Assembly: GCA_018260475.1 (NCBI GenBank)
Contig: JAGLBA010000001.1
Coordinates: 255,314 to 319,313, forward strand
Source: Chryseobacterium sp.
GTDB lineage: Bacteria; Bacteroidota; Bacteroidia; Flavobacteriales; Weeksellaceae
DNA length: 64,000 nucleotides
Reading direction: 5' to 3'
Below, piece after piece: positions 43,724 to 52,914 of the stretch; positions within the stretch are counted from its first letter, which is position 1; the number at the start of each line of letters is the position of its first letter. The notes under the pieces are model-generated. The model worked only from the letters and a program-made list of their open reading frames with translations, did no database searches and had not been told where the DNA came from. The translations under genes and the position numbers were made by a program.

Positions 43724-44728
43724 TCATCGGTCCTGATTGTGTTTTTTAGGTTGAGAAATGGTAACCGCGTCCCAAGTTATTTTTTGTTTAAATTCCTGCT
43801 GCCTTACCGGACAATTTTCTAACATACAAATCTCGCAAGAGAATGGTTTGCAGTCATCCATGTGGAAATTAAACTCAATGGATCGGCTGTTAACTTCAGC
43901 GATCATCACAATCAGTTCTTCCATTTCCCGGTGCGCATCTTTTAATTGAAGATAATAGGGCAGGGTGAGATGGGCATCTATGTGCAGCCCGCTCCCATGC
44001 TGCTGAATGCGCATATTGTGGACATCTATCCAGGTTGGGCGGCGGTTTTTTTCTAAGAAATCAGCTACTTCTTTCAGCATTCCAGGGTCGGCTTCATCCA
44101 TAATTCCGCTGAGGGCAGAGCGGATAATCCTGTAACCTACAAAGATAATATACCCACCGAAAAAGGCTGCCACGGCGGCATCTATCCAATTCAACCTGGT
44201 AAAATACACCAAAATCATACTGATCACAACGCCTGCCGTAGTGAGCGTATCGCTTTGCAGATGTTTCCCGGAACTCTGCAATACCAACGAGTTTTCGGCA
44301 ATGCCTTTTTGGATCGAAAAATAACCGAGAAGATAATTAATGATTGCGGTGGCGGCAATCAGTAGCATCCCATAGTCTAAATCTTTCGGAACATTCCCGT
44401 GCAAAAGCGATTTCACGGCTTCAATTATAATTAGTATTCCTGCAAAAATAATCAATGCGCCTTCCACCCCGGAAGTTACAAACTCTACTTTTCCGTGGCC
44501 GTATGGATGCTCATAGTCTTTAGGTTTTGCTGCGAGGTATAGCGAGTAAAGCCCCATAAACGCGGCGATAATGTTCACAATGCTTTCCATGGCGTCGGAA
44601 AATACAGCATCTGAATTCGTGAGGTACCAAGCAAAAAGCTTTAGCAAGAAAAGCAGTATCCCAATAATCGCGACATTGCGCTGAAAACTGAAACTTGCGG
44701 CACTGTTGCCATTGTGTTGAGTATGCAC
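43724..44728 (-). CDS. Cation diffusion facilitator transporter with Cys-rich tail
   Basis: A 334-residue CDF metal/proton antiporter with six helices in residues 20-205. The metal site residues appear in SDAMESIVN (helix 2) and HLQSDTLTTAG (helix 5). The cytoplasmic domain (about 210-300) includes IDVHNMRIQQHGSGLHIDAH. It ends with an unusual segment DDCKPFSCEICMLENCP, with four Cys in 15 residues, which could bind metal. The substrate (Zn, Fe, Cd or Mn) cannot be told from sequence. Confidence 0.92.
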   Translation of the reverse strand: MHTQHNGNSAASFSFQRNVAIIGILLFLLKLFAWYLTNSDAVFSDAMESIVNIIAAFMGLYSLYLAAKPKDYEHPYGHGKVEFVTSGVEGALIIFAGILIIIEAVKSLLHGNVPKDLDYGMLLIAATAIINYLLGYFSIQKGIAENSLVLQSSGKHLQSDTLTTAGVVISMILVYFTRLNWIDAAVAAFFGGYIIFVGYRIIRSALSGIMDEADPGMLKEVADFLEKNRRPTWIDVHNMRIQQHGSGLHIDAHLTLPYYLQLKDAHREMEELIVMIAEVNSRSIEFNFHMDDCKPFSCEICMLENCPVRQQEFKQKITWDAVTISQPKKHNQDR

Positions 44729-44784
44729 GGTTGTTTTTGTTTAATTATGAGATTCAAAAACTAGGAAGCTTTTACATTTTCTTC

Positions 44785-44813
44785 AAAAAAAAATGCCCAC
44801 CGAGTGAGTGAGC
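44785..44813 (-). terminator. Terminator after asd
   Basis: On the minus strand GCTCAC / GTGGGC pair (one G-T) with a 7-base loop and a run of eight or nine T. Confidence 0.65.
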
Positions 44814-44823
44814 CTTTATTTTT

Positions 44824-45831
44824 TTAAACCAATCGGTTTTCCACCAGGTATTCCGCAATCTGTACGGCGTTGGTTGCTGCGCCTTTGCGGAGGTTATCCG
44901 CTACGATCCAGCAGTTCAGGGAGTTTGGCTGTGAATTGTCTCTGCGGATTCTCCCGACGAATACCTCATCTTTCCCTTCCGAGTATAGTGGCATTGGGTA
45001 GATTTTGTTGGCGACATCATCCTGAACCACTACACCGGGTGTTTCAGAAAGCAATTGTTTCAATTCAGCCAAATCAAAATCTTTCAAAAACTCAATGTTC
45101 ACACTTTCGGAATGTCCACCCTGCACCGGCACACGAACAGCGGTCGCTGTGAGGTTAAAGGAATCGTCGCCCATAATTTTCTTTGGCTCCTTCATTAGTT
45201 TCAGTTCTTCCTTGGTATAATCGTCGGTGTCGAATGCATCGCATTGTGGCATCGCATTTTTGAAAATTTCGTAAGGGTAAATCTTATCCGCCTTTGCTGC
45301 ATCTGGATTAACGGATTCGTAAATTTCAGAATTTAACTGATCTACAGCCGCTTTCCCAGTTCCGGTGACGGATTGGTAAGTGGAGACCACCACTCTTTTT
45401 AGTCCGTATTTTTTGTGAAGTGGATTCAAAACCATAACCAACTGTATTGTGGAGCAGTTTGGGTTTGCGATGATTTTGTCTTCTTTGGTCAAAACACTAG
45501 CGTTAATTTCTGGCACAATTAATTTTTTTGTAGGATCCATACGCCATGCAGAAGAATTATCTACCACGGTTGCTCCTACATCCGCAAATTTTGGTGCCCA
45601 TTCCAGAGAGGTGCTTCCACCAGCGGAAAAAATGGCAATCTGAGGTTTCAGATCCACGGCAGTTTGCATGGATATGATTTCAAAATCTTGGCCTTTGTAG
45701 TTTATTTTTTTACCCACGGAACGCTCCGAGGCTACGGGAATGAGTTCGGTAATTGGGAAATTTCTTTCCTCTAAAACTTTCAACATCATTTGGCCCACCA
45801 ATCCGGTGGCGCCTACGACTGCTACTTTCAT
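44824..45831 (-). CDS. asd: Aspartate-semialdehyde dehydrogenase
   Basis: Converts aspartyl phosphate to the semialdehyde for Lys, diaminopimelate, Thr and Met synthesis. The 335 residues fit. It starts VAVVGATGLVGQMMLKVL (NADP loop), has the catalytic Cys in NPNCSTIQLV (about 129-138) and the His-bearing region RVPVQGGHSESVN (about 233-245). No promoter box is evident in its 27-base upstream gap. Confidence 0.96.
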   Translation of the reverse strand: MKVAVVGATGLVGQMMLKVLEERNFPITELIPVASERSVGKKINYKGQDFEIISMQTAVDLKPQIAIFSAGGSTSLEWAPKFADVGATVVDNSSAWRMDPTKKLIVPEINASVLTKEDKIIANPNCSTIQLVMVLNPLHKKYGLKRVVVSTYQSVTGTGKAAVDQLNSEIYESVNPDAAKADKIYPYEIFKNAMPQCDAFDTDDYTKEELKLMKEPKKIMGDDSFNLTATAVRVPVQGGHSESVNIEFLKDFDLAELKQLLSETPGVVVQDDVANKIYPMPLYSEGKDEVFVGRIRRDNSQPNSLNCWIVADNLRKGAATNAVQIAEYLVENRLV

Positions 45832-45858
45832 TAATGATAAATGATATTTGATGAATTA

Positions 45859-46296
45859 TTACGCTCCGAAAAGTCTGCTCCATTGGAACGCCCAAAGCAT
45901 CAGTGTCACTGCAACCAATCCTATTATTACCCAACTCATTTGCAATTTATCATTGGTCTTAAATTTTTTGTTCAAAATGGTAAGCAAAACGGCCGCGATA
46001 ATCATCGCCGTAGGGTGTTCTACATAGGTGTGACGCATGGTGGGGTCCTTCATCAGCATTCCGGATTCCTTTGCAGACTTGAAGCCTGGTGAAAAGAAAA
46101 ATAAAAGGACAAGGCCTATCAGCGCCTGGGTATGAAAGAAAATCATGGTGAAGAGCGTGGTTTTTCTCAAAAGTTTAGAGATTTTGCCGGAATAACCGAA
46201 CATTGTCATCAAAAGTGCCACCACGAAAACGGCTATTGCAAGTAATATTAAGTAAGCAAAGCCGCGGTGAGCATTCAGCATAAGGTTGAAATCCAT
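45859..46296 (-). CDS. Small four-helix membrane protein (cytochrome b-like annotation family)
   Basis: A 145-residue membrane protein with four helices (about 10-33, 45-68, 93-108 and 120-138). His residues occur near membrane faces (AHRGFAYL, FFHTQALIG, MRHTYVEHP), which fits the flavobacterial proteins often labelled cytochrome B, but heme binding is not shown. A -7 box TATCTTTG lies at 46323-46330. It is followed by asd on the same strand, with a 27-base gap, so the two could be co-transcribed. Confidence 0.72.
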   Translation of the reverse strand: MDFNLMLNAHRGFAYLILLAIAVFVVALLMTMFGYSGKISKLLRKTTLFTMIFFHTQALIGLVLLFFFSPGFKSAKESGMLMKDPTMRHTYVEHPTAMIIAAVLLTILNKKFKTNDKLQMSWVIIGLVAVTLMLWAFQWSRLFGA

Positions 46297-46332
46297 AATT
46301 TTTTTATTTTTTTATTTGTGAGCAAAGATAAA

Positions 46333-46360
46333 AAAATCCCGGTGATAAGCCGGGATTTTT
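46333..46360 (-). terminator. Terminator after the TonB-dependent receptor gene
   Basis: Perfect 10-base stem AAAATCCCGG / CCGGGATTTT, loop TGATAAG, T-run on the minus strand, 21 bases past the stop. Confidence 0.88.
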
Positions 46361-46381
46361 GATTAGTTCTAAATTTTGAAT

Positions 46382-49015
46382 TTAGAAGTTGAAAGATATA
46401 GTAGCTGCCCAAGTACGGCCAAAACCGAAGAAGCCTTGGTTTGTTACATCAATTCCTTTGTAGAAGTTGACGGCATTGTTTTTATAAGCGTCATATTGCT
46501 GTTGAGCAGTCATAGTTGTCGTATCCTTAAAATCAGATAGTAGTTTTACGGTATTTGTATTCGATTCCGAAATATAAACAGTATCAAAAACATTGTAAAC
46601 ATTTCCACGAAGAGCAAAGTACTGTTTAGGATCGTTCAACCTGATTTTGAAGGAAACACCGGCATCTACCAAACCAAATCCAGGTAATAAAAGGGCGCCT
46701 TTAGCAGCAGCTTCAGGAGTGCTGTAGCTTCCCACGGACAAGTTGGAGTATAGTCTATCGGTGTAACGGTAGTTAGCATCTAATTTAATATCCTTAACAG
46801 GTGTAAAGGCTAAACCTACTGAGTACGTACTTTGTGCAGAACTTCCTACTTTTATATTGTCAAGATATAATATTTTTTCAGTTTGCCCAGGTACTGGGGT
46901 ATTTGTTTCGTCAAAAACAGTTCCTGAAGCTTGTCCTTTATATCTCCAATCACCGTACGATGCCATACCTGTAAGGCTTAGCATTTCATTTATTTTAAAA
47001 CTCAGGTCAAGTTCTGCTCCTTGGTGAAGTTCAGTAATTCCAGAGATATTTGCATAGGTATTTAGGTAGGTCGTCCCATTTACAACAAGAGAATTGGCGC
47101 CAGATATTCTTTGGAATCTGTCTTTCCATGAAGTTCTGTAAAGGTTTAGATTAGCATTGAAAATTGCAGACCTGTAGCCATATCCTAGTTCTACGCCGAA
47201 TATCTTTTCATTCGTAAGGTTTGGATTTAAGTAATTTTTGTTATTTGGATAAACTGAATTCAAGAAAGGCTGCTTGGAGTAGTAGCCGATATTTGCGAAA
47301 ACATTGTTATTTTCATCAATGTTAAAATTAGCTCCAGCTTTTACATTATACCCCAACAAATTTTTAAATCCAGTTTTTTTGTTAAGCGCAGGATTTTTCT
47401 CTGTAGAAGTTATTAAGGCTGGGTTTGTAGCGGAAGTTGCGTATCCGGCTACAGTACCATTAAGAAGGGATTTACCGTCTACTAAGAAATTGTCAATTCT
47501 CTGAAAGCCCTGCTCTGAAACTGCTCCTTGAACGAAAGCAGAAAGTTTATCATTAGTATATTCTAATTGACCGAAACCTCCGTACCAAAGAACCTCGCCA
47601 TCATTGCTATACCCTGTTCTGTCACTTATTGGTGCTAGTTTACCACCAAAAGGATTCCAGTCAGGTTGGGCCTTATAAGTATTGCTAACATAATTTGCAA
47701 CTGGCTGTAGAACGTTTTTGGCATCCGGTTTCCACAAGTTTTTGTTGTTCGTATCTTTAAAAGATTTAGCTCCCAAAAGATCGATTATGTTTTGATAATG
47801 ATAGCCGTAATAATATCTTCCATCAAAACCTACAGTAAAATTAAGGTTGTCATTTATCTTATGGTTGAAACTTGTAATAACTCCATACCAGTTGTGAGAG
47901 TTGATTGATGCGTTTTTAACAAGGACGCCTTTATCTGCTGTGGATGCTTGGTTTGCAGCTATAATGGCAGGAACATTTATTTGTCCAGATGCATCAGTAA
48001 AGGTTGACAACGCTTTTCCATTTGCTGAGCCTGTCGGAGCGGTACCACCACCACGTCCAAAAGATGCATATAAAATAGTATTTAGCTTCGAAGCTTCAGA
48101 GATTTTCCAATCCCAGTTTAATGAAATTACTGGTTTATGATAGTAGTTTTGTCTAAAAGAATATTGTTGCCCGTTTAGATATCCCCAGTCTGGATTGTAT
48201 CTTCTGTCTGGGTTATCAGCAGTTCCTCTATCGATATAAGTCTTAAATGATGAATAAGTATATCTCTGGTTGTGCCATTGAGGTGCCCCGGTGATTGTAA
48301 ATTGTAAATCATTTGCACCATGCTTATATCCTAAAGCCCAATAATAATTATAGCCTTCAAAATTGGTTCCATCAACATACATTGCTCCTGCAGTGCGGCT
48401 TACAAGAAAGGAAGTTGACCAGCCGCTCGGCATAAGTCCGGAATTATAAGAGAATAAAGTTTTAAGATAGCCATTATTGCCAACGCTTGCCGATACCGTA
48501 GCGCTTTGTTTTTTGTCTGCAGCGCGCGTCAGTACGTTCACGGTGCCGCCTACTGAAGCAATTGCCAGCTTAGATGATCCCAGACCCCTTTGAACTTGCA
48601 AGGCGGAGGTTACATCTGATAGTCCTGCCCAGTTAGACCAATATACTGCTCCGGTCTCCATATCGTTAACTGGAACCCCGTTAATCATAACAGCGATGTT
48701 TTTTTGATCAAAACCTCGAATGTTTAGTTTTGAATCACCAAATCCGCCACCTGCTTTTGAAGCATATACGGATGGTGTCGTGTTTAGAATTTCTGGAAAC
48801 TCTTGGTTACCAAGTTTCTCAACAATCTGCGCTTCTTTGATTGTAGAAACAGCAACTGGTGTTTTACGATCTCTTGCGATATCCGCGACGCCGGTAAGTA
48901 CAATCTGCTCAATGTCTTTAGATTTTGCGACAGTATCGGTTTCCTGCGCGTAATAAAGGCTTGCCGTGGATAGCGTAACTACCGCCGTTAGCATTGCTTT
49001 TTTGAATGAATTCAT
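46382..49015 (-). CDS. TonB-dependent outer-membrane receptor
   Basis: An 877-residue receptor. After the signal peptide (1-24, ending YYAQ) comes a TonB-box-like segment (KDIEQIVLTGVADIARDRK), then the plug: SVYASKAGGGFGDSKLNIRG, INGVPVNDMETGAVYWSNWA and LAIASVGGTVNVLTR. The barrel ends in the usual aromatic strand WAATISFNF. It lacks the N-terminal carboxypeptidase-like domain of SusC-type receptors, and no SusD partner is present, so an iron, cobalamin or small-molecule ligand is more likely than glycans; the ligand is unknown. Confidence 0.93.
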   Translation of the reverse strand: MNSFKKAMLTAVVTLSTASLYYAQETDTVAKSKDIEQIVLTGVADIARDRKTPVAVSTIKEAQIVEKLGNQEFPEILNTTPSVYASKAGGGFGDSKLNIRGFDQKNIAVMINGVPVNDMETGAVYWSNWAGLSDVTSALQVQRGLGSSKLAIASVGGTVNVLTRAADKKQSATVSASVGNNGYLKTLFSYNSGLMPSGWSTSFLVSRTAGAMYVDGTNFEGYNYYWALGYKHGANDLQFTITGAPQWHNQRYTYSSFKTYIDRGTADNPDRRYNPDWGYLNGQQYSFRQNYYHKPVISLNWDWKISEASKLNTILYASFGRGGGTAPTGSANGKALSTFTDASGQINVPAIIAANQASTADKGVLVKNASINSHNWYGVITSFNHKINDNLNFTVGFDGRYYYGYHYQNIIDLLGAKSFKDTNNKNLWKPDAKNVLQPVANYVSNTYKAQPDWNPFGGKLAPISDRTGYSNDGEVLWYGGFGQLEYTNDKLSAFVQGAVSEQGFQRIDNFLVDGKSLLNGTVAGYATSATNPALITSTEKNPALNKKTGFKNLLGYNVKAGANFNIDENNNVFANIGYYSKQPFLNSVYPNNKNYLNPNLTNEKIFGVELGYGYRSAIFNANLNLYRTSWKDRFQRISGANSLVVNGTTYLNTYANISGITELHQGAELDLSFKINEMLSLTGMASYGDWRYKGQASGTVFDETNTPVPGQTEKILYLDNIKVGSSAQSTYSVGLAFTPVKDIKLDANYRYTDRLYSNLSVGSYSTPEAAAKGALLLPGFGLVDAGVSFKIRLNDPKQYFALRGNVYNVFDTVYISESNTNTVKLLSDFKDTTTMTAQQQYDAYKNNAVNFYKGIDVTNQGFFGFGRTWAATISFNF

Positions 49016-49157
49016 AATTGTTTTATTATTGATGTTATCATAAATTTTTGCAAAAATCGCATTATTTTAGCTAAAGTTTATTAACGGTTTGTTAATTTTT
49101 AAATAAGCATTTAATAATTAAAATCTTTAATATTCTACTAATCAGCATCATACTCTA

Positions 49158-49189
49158 AATGTGTTAGCTTTGGCATAATTTAACACATT
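49158..49189. promoter_or_regulatory. Inverted repeat upstream of the TonB-dependent receptor
   Basis: AATGTGTTA (49158-49166) and TAACACATT (49181-49189) form a perfect 9-base inverted repeat, 14 bases apart, about 145 bases before the receptor ATG. The spacer contains TAGCTTTG, a plus-strand -7-box match that leads to no gene. The rest of the gap 49016-49239 is AT-rich and empty. Confidence 0.35.
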
Positions 49190-49201
49190 ATCTTTTATAT
49201 C

Positions 49202-49233
49202 AAAACTGCGAAAATTATAAGATTTCACAGTTT
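49202..49233 (-). terminator. Possible terminator after nadC
   Basis: Arms AAACTG / CAGTTT extended by GAAA / TTTC with one mismatch, 7 bases past the nadC stop. The T-run on the minus strand is weak. Confidence 0.45.
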
Positions 49234-49239
49234 GATTTT

Positions 49240-50100
49240 TTATTTTACAGCCTTCAAACTCAAATCCATATTTTCCGCTGAGTGGGTGAGTGCACCAGCC
49301 GATATATAATCTACTCCAGTGGCAGCAACCGATTTCAGCATTTCGCGGGTAATGCCGCCGCTCGCCTCACTCTCGCACTTGCCGCCGATGAGTTTTACTG
49401 CTTTGGTCATGGTTTCTACATCCATATTATCCAGCATAATGCGGTGTGCGCCGGTCTTTAGTGCTTCTTCTACTTCTGCGAGATTGCGGGTTTCCACCTC
49501 GATTTTCAGTTTTAGTTTGTTTTTTTTAATGTATTCTTGCGCCATTTTCACGGCGTTGGTGATGCTGCCGTTATAGTCTATATGGTTGTCTTTCAGCATA
49601 ATCATGTCGTACAAACCAAAACGGTGATTGGTTCCGCCGCCGATAGCGACCGCCCATTTTTCGCAAATTCTGAAATTAGGTGTTGTTTTGCGCGTGTCCA
49701 AAAGTTTGGTTTTCGTTCCCAAAAGCCTGCTGTCCCAGTCGTGTGTGAGGGTAGCGATGCCGCTCATGCGCTGCATACAGTTCAAAACCAGTCTTTCCGT
49801 TTGCAGAATGGACTGAGCTTTCCCGCTAACGATGAATGCAATGTCGCCTACTTTTGCCGCTTCGCCGTCTTTGATGAAGACCTCCACCTTCATATTTTTG
49901 TCAAAGGTTTTAAAGATGATTTCCGCCAGTTCTACTCCTGCGAGAATGCAGTTCTGCTTCACCAAAAGTTTGGCGCTCTGCTGTAAGTCAGCGGGGATGG
50001 TGGATAGGGTGGAGTGGTCCCCGTCTTGGATGTCCTCTTCCAATGCAGATTTTATAAATTGTTTTAATGCTTTATCGGTAGCGTAGGGTGGTTTTTTCAT
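49240..50100 (-). CDS. nadC: Nicotinate-nucleotide pyrophosphorylase (carboxylating)
   Basis: Quinolinate phosphoribosyltransferase: quinolinate plus PRPP gives nicotinate mononucleotide in NAD synthesis. The 286 residues fit. Landmarks: SALEEDIQDGDHST (about 18-31), NCMQRMSGIAT (about 106-116), LLDTRKTTPNFR (about 138-149), GGGTNHRFGLYDMIMLKDNH (about 159-178) and SGGITREML. nadB lies 1.2 kb upstream on the same strand with two other genes between. nadA is not in the window. Confidence 0.96.
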   Translation of the reverse strand: MKKPPYATDKALKQFIKSALEEDIQDGDHSTLSTIPADLQQSAKLLVKQNCILAGVELAEIIFKTFDKNMKVEVFIKDGEAAKVGDIAFIVSGKAQSILQTERLVLNCMQRMSGIATLTHDWDSRLLGTKTKLLDTRKTTPNFRICEKWAVAIGGGTNHRFGLYDMIMLKDNHIDYNGSITNAVKMAQEYIKKNKLKLKIEVETRNLAEVEEALKTGAHRIMLDNMDVETMTKAVKLIGGKCESEASGGITREMLKSVAATGVDYISAGALTHSAENMDLSLKAVK

Positions 50101-50205
50101 ATCATTTAATTTAAAATTTAGCTCATTAGAAAAATTAATGAAAGGAAATAATAGATTGATTTCTCATACTTTTAAATGTCGATAGGTCGTAAAATTATAT
50201 CGTTC

Positions 50206-50778
50206 TCAATTCTGTAAATCCTCAATGCATCTCTCCCTAATTTCCCATATGTAATCAAGATTATAATCAGGTTTATCCATAATCCATTTAGCGAGGAATT
50301 TTTTGTGCAACTCCACTTTCTTCTTGGAAATTTGATTGTACTTGATTTCTTTTTCCATTATAATTTTATCAGAAAAATTCGTGTATTTTGAGTTCGGTTT
50401 TGTAAAATCAAAATAATCTGTGCCGATTTTCAAATAGTTGTGTGCTTCTGGAATGTAATCCAGTCCATTTTCTGAAAGTGTTTTCGCAATTTCCGGTGCG
50501 TATTCTGAATCCATTTTAAAAATTCCGAGCATGAGCTTTACCTCATCTTTCTGATTTTCAAGTGCTAATTTCCGCAAGACCGCGTGTTTCGTACTACAGG
50601 TTCCACCGTTGTCCTCAAAAATGCAAAGGAGATTTTCCTTTGCGAAGTTCCGTTTGTAAGGCAGTTCTGAAATGAATCGGCACGCATTTTCAAAATCGGA
50701 AATTCTCAGTTTCAGAAATTCGCGCGAAACTTCTTGGGAGCTCGCTATAGGGAAGTCCAATTTTTTAAATCCTTCCAT
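50206..50778 (-). CDS. Transglutaminase-like cysteine protein
   Basis: A 190-residue protein with no signal peptide. Two segments suggest a transglutaminase-like (papain-fold) triad: GGTCSTKHAVLRKLALE (Cys at about 61) and EAHNYLKIGTDYFDFTKP (His at about 117, Asp at about 128). Spacing and order fit the Cys-His-Asp of that superfamily. The substrate is unknown. It overlaps by 34 bases the end of the frameshifted acetyltransferase upstream and lies between nadB and nadC. Confidence 0.65.
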   Translation of the reverse strand: MEGFKKLDFPIASSQEVSREFLKLRISDFENACRFISELPYKRNFAKENLLCIFEDNGGTCSTKHAVLRKLALENQKDEVKLMLGIFKMDSEYAPEIAKTLSENGLDYIPEAHNYLKIGTDYFDFTKPNSKYTNFSDKIIMEKEIKYNQISKKKVELHKKFLAKWIMDKPDYNLDYIWEIRERCIEDLQN

Positions 50779-51301
50779 TGGTCTTTCGTTATAGCAAATA
50801 AGTCCATTTCCTTTTTATGAAAGTTAATTCGTTTCTCTAGCTTAAGTCCATTTTTTATCGCAACTTTTTTGGAAAATTCGTTTTCGGGAACGATGATGGA
50901 AATAAGTTTGTCATTATAATCATTTTCAAAGGCATAATCTCTACATTTTCCAGATGCTTCTGTCGCAAAGCCATTTCTGCGAAATTTTGGTAAGATAGAA
51001 TATGCAATTTCCAACTCAAAAGCGTCGTCAACCTCCCTAACTAACAATCCGGACTGACCTATAACTTCGTTCGTTTCCTTTAATGTTAAAATATTTTGGC
51101 CGCCCAAGTGTTTTCATACCGATGAAATGTCCATTCAAACCACTTTTCGCAGCGCTCCTGTGGCGTTTTATATTCACCCATTCCTAACAGTATTGCCGTT
51201 TCTTCGTCTTCAAAAAGGTCTATCCAAATTTTAAAATCATTATCTTCTAGTTTTCTAAATTTTAATCTTTCGCTTTCCTCGTTGGTCAATAAATACTTCA
51301 T
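50745..51301 (-). pseudogene. GNAT acetyltransferase split by a frameshift
   Basis: Two frames together make a full RimJ/RimL-type GNAT enzyme. The N-terminal part (51301-51086) reads MKYLLTNEESERLKFRKLED and ends at a stop after TWAAKIF. The C-terminal part (to 50745) resumes one base back as NILTLKETNEVIGQSGLLVR and contains the acetyl-CoA region AYSILPKFRRNGFATEASGK. The junction near 51086-51107 is not a standard slippery site, so a disabling frameshift (or a sequencing error) is more likely than programmed shifting. It directly follows nadB (4 bases). Confidence 0.82.
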
Positions 51302-51305
51302 TTTC

Positions 51306-52901
51306 TTATTTTATCGTCAGCGGTTTTTTTGCCAAATCTTTATTATAAAAACTGCCTTTGTTTTCTTTCATTTGAAGCGAATGTTTTATGATGAGGTAGC
51401 TAACATTCACCAAGTTACGAAGTTCGGACAGTTGCGGCGACATGATGGAGTAGTTGTAAAGTTCCGTCACGGCTTCGTAGATTTCGCGTTGCTTTTTCTG
51501 TGCCAATTCCAGTCGGCGGTTGCTGCGCACGATGCCTACCAAGTCGCTCATCAGTTCCTGCAATTGCTTGCGCAGGTAGGAAATCATCACCATTTCGTCC
51601 ATCATTTTCATGCCCTCTTCGTTCCATTCCGGCACTGCTTTCAGATCATCAAAATTAAAATCATTTTTTGTAAGGAGTTCCACTGTTTTCATGGCTGCAT
51701 TATGCCCAAAAACCAATCCTTCCAGCAATGAATTAGATGCCAATCGGTTTGCTCCGTGCAGCCCGGAATTGGTACATTCGCCCACCGCGAATAGGTTTTT
51801 GATGGAACTTTGCCCGTCCATATCCACATCTATCCCGCCCATCAGGTAGTGGCACGCCGGAACCACGGGGATTAGTTGTTTGAAGGGGTCAATGCCTTCG
51901 TCCAAGCATTTTTGGTAGATATTTGGGAAGTGTTCTTTGAATTTTCCATGGTCCATATCGCGGCAATCCAAGCCCACGAATTCGTCGCCTGAGATTTTCA
52001 TTTCGTTATCAATAGCGCGTGCCACGATGTCGCGGGAGGCCAATTCCTCGCGCTCGTCATATTTATGCATGAATTTTTCTCCGTTTTTCAAACGAAGTTT
52101 AGCGCCGTCTCCGCGAACTGCCTCGGAAATTAGGAACAGCATTCCATCCATTTTGGAGTAAAGCGCCGTCGGGTGAAACTGGTAATACTGCATGTTCGAA
52201 ACCTTGCCGCGGGCACGGTGAACGAAAGCAATGCCGTCGCCGGTGGCAATTTTTGGGTTGGTGGTATTTTTATACACATGACCTGCCCCGCCGGTGGCAA
52301 CAAGCGTAATTTTAGCCGTTATTTTTTTGATTTTCTTATTTTTTTCGTCTAAAATATAGGCGCCGTAGCACTGTATATCATTGGTGTCCAATTCTTTGCC
52401 TGGCACATGGTGCTGCGTGATGAGGTCGATGACATAATGGTGATCCATCATCTCGATCATGGGAGATTTCCGAACGGTTTCCAGCAAAGCCCGTTCTATT
52501 TCAAATCCGGTGATATCTTTATGATGCACGATACGGTTTTCGGTGTGGCCGCCTTCGCGCCCAAGTTTGAAGTCGCCATCGGATTCCTTGTCAAACTGCG
52601 TTCCCCAATCTACAAGCTCTTGGAAGCGGGCAGGACCTTCTTTTATGACCATTTCCACCACATCGCGGCGGTTTTCGCCGTCACCGGCACGCATGGTGTC
52701 ATCAATGTGTTTTTGGAAATTATCGCTGTCGAAGTTGGTAACCACTGCCAATCCGCCTTGAGCATATTTGGTGTTGCTTTCGTCTTCATCGGCTTTGGTG
52801 ACGATGATGATTTTGGCATCGGGCATTTTTTCTGAAATTTTTATCGCATAGGACAGCCCGGAAATCCCGGAGCCTACTACGAGGACATCTGCTTTTATCA
52901 T
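51306..52901 (-). CDS. nadB: L-aspartate oxidase
   Basis: A flavoenzyme oxidising L-aspartate to iminoaspartate, the first step of de novo NAD synthesis. The 531 residues start with the FAD loop VLVVGSGISGLSYAIKI. Conserved: YAQGGLAVV (about 47-55), RAGDGENRRDVVEM, GREGGHTENRIVHHKDITG (about 114-132), HPTALY and the GGIDVDMDGQSSIKNLFAVG region, then GLHGANRLASNSLLEGLVFG. It is transcribed toward nadC. Confidence 0.96.
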   Translation of the reverse strand: MIKADVLVVGSGISGLSYAIKISEKMPDAKIIIVTKADEDESNTKYAQGGLAVVTNFDSDNFQKHIDDTMRAGDGENRRDVVEMVIKEGPARFQELVDWGTQFDKESDGDFKLGREGGHTENRIVHHKDITGFEIERALLETVRKSPMIEMMDHHYVIDLITQHHVPGKELDTNDIQCYGAYILDEKNKKIKKITAKITLVATGGAGHVYKNTTNPKIATGDGIAFVHRARGKVSNMQYYQFHPTALYSKMDGMLFLISEAVRGDGAKLRLKNGEKFMHKYDEREELASRDIVARAIDNEMKISGDEFVGLDCRDMDHGKFKEHFPNIYQKCLDEGIDPFKQLIPVVPACHYLMGGIDVDMDGQSSIKNLFAVGECTNSGLHGANRLASNSLLEGLVFGHNAAMKTVELLTKNDFNFDDLKAVPEWNEEGMKMMDEMVMISYLRKQLQELMSDLVGIVRSNRRLELAQKKQREIYEAVTELYNYSIMSPQLSELRNLVNVSYLIIKHSLQMKENKGSFYNKDLAKKPLTIK

Positions 52902-52914
52902 TTTTCTTATGAAT

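Noticed and set aside
51086..51107. Programmed -1 frameshifting in the GNAT gene
   Set aside because: No X XXY YYZ slippery heptamer is in frame, and no strong downstream hairpin was seen. Mutation or sequencing error is simpler.
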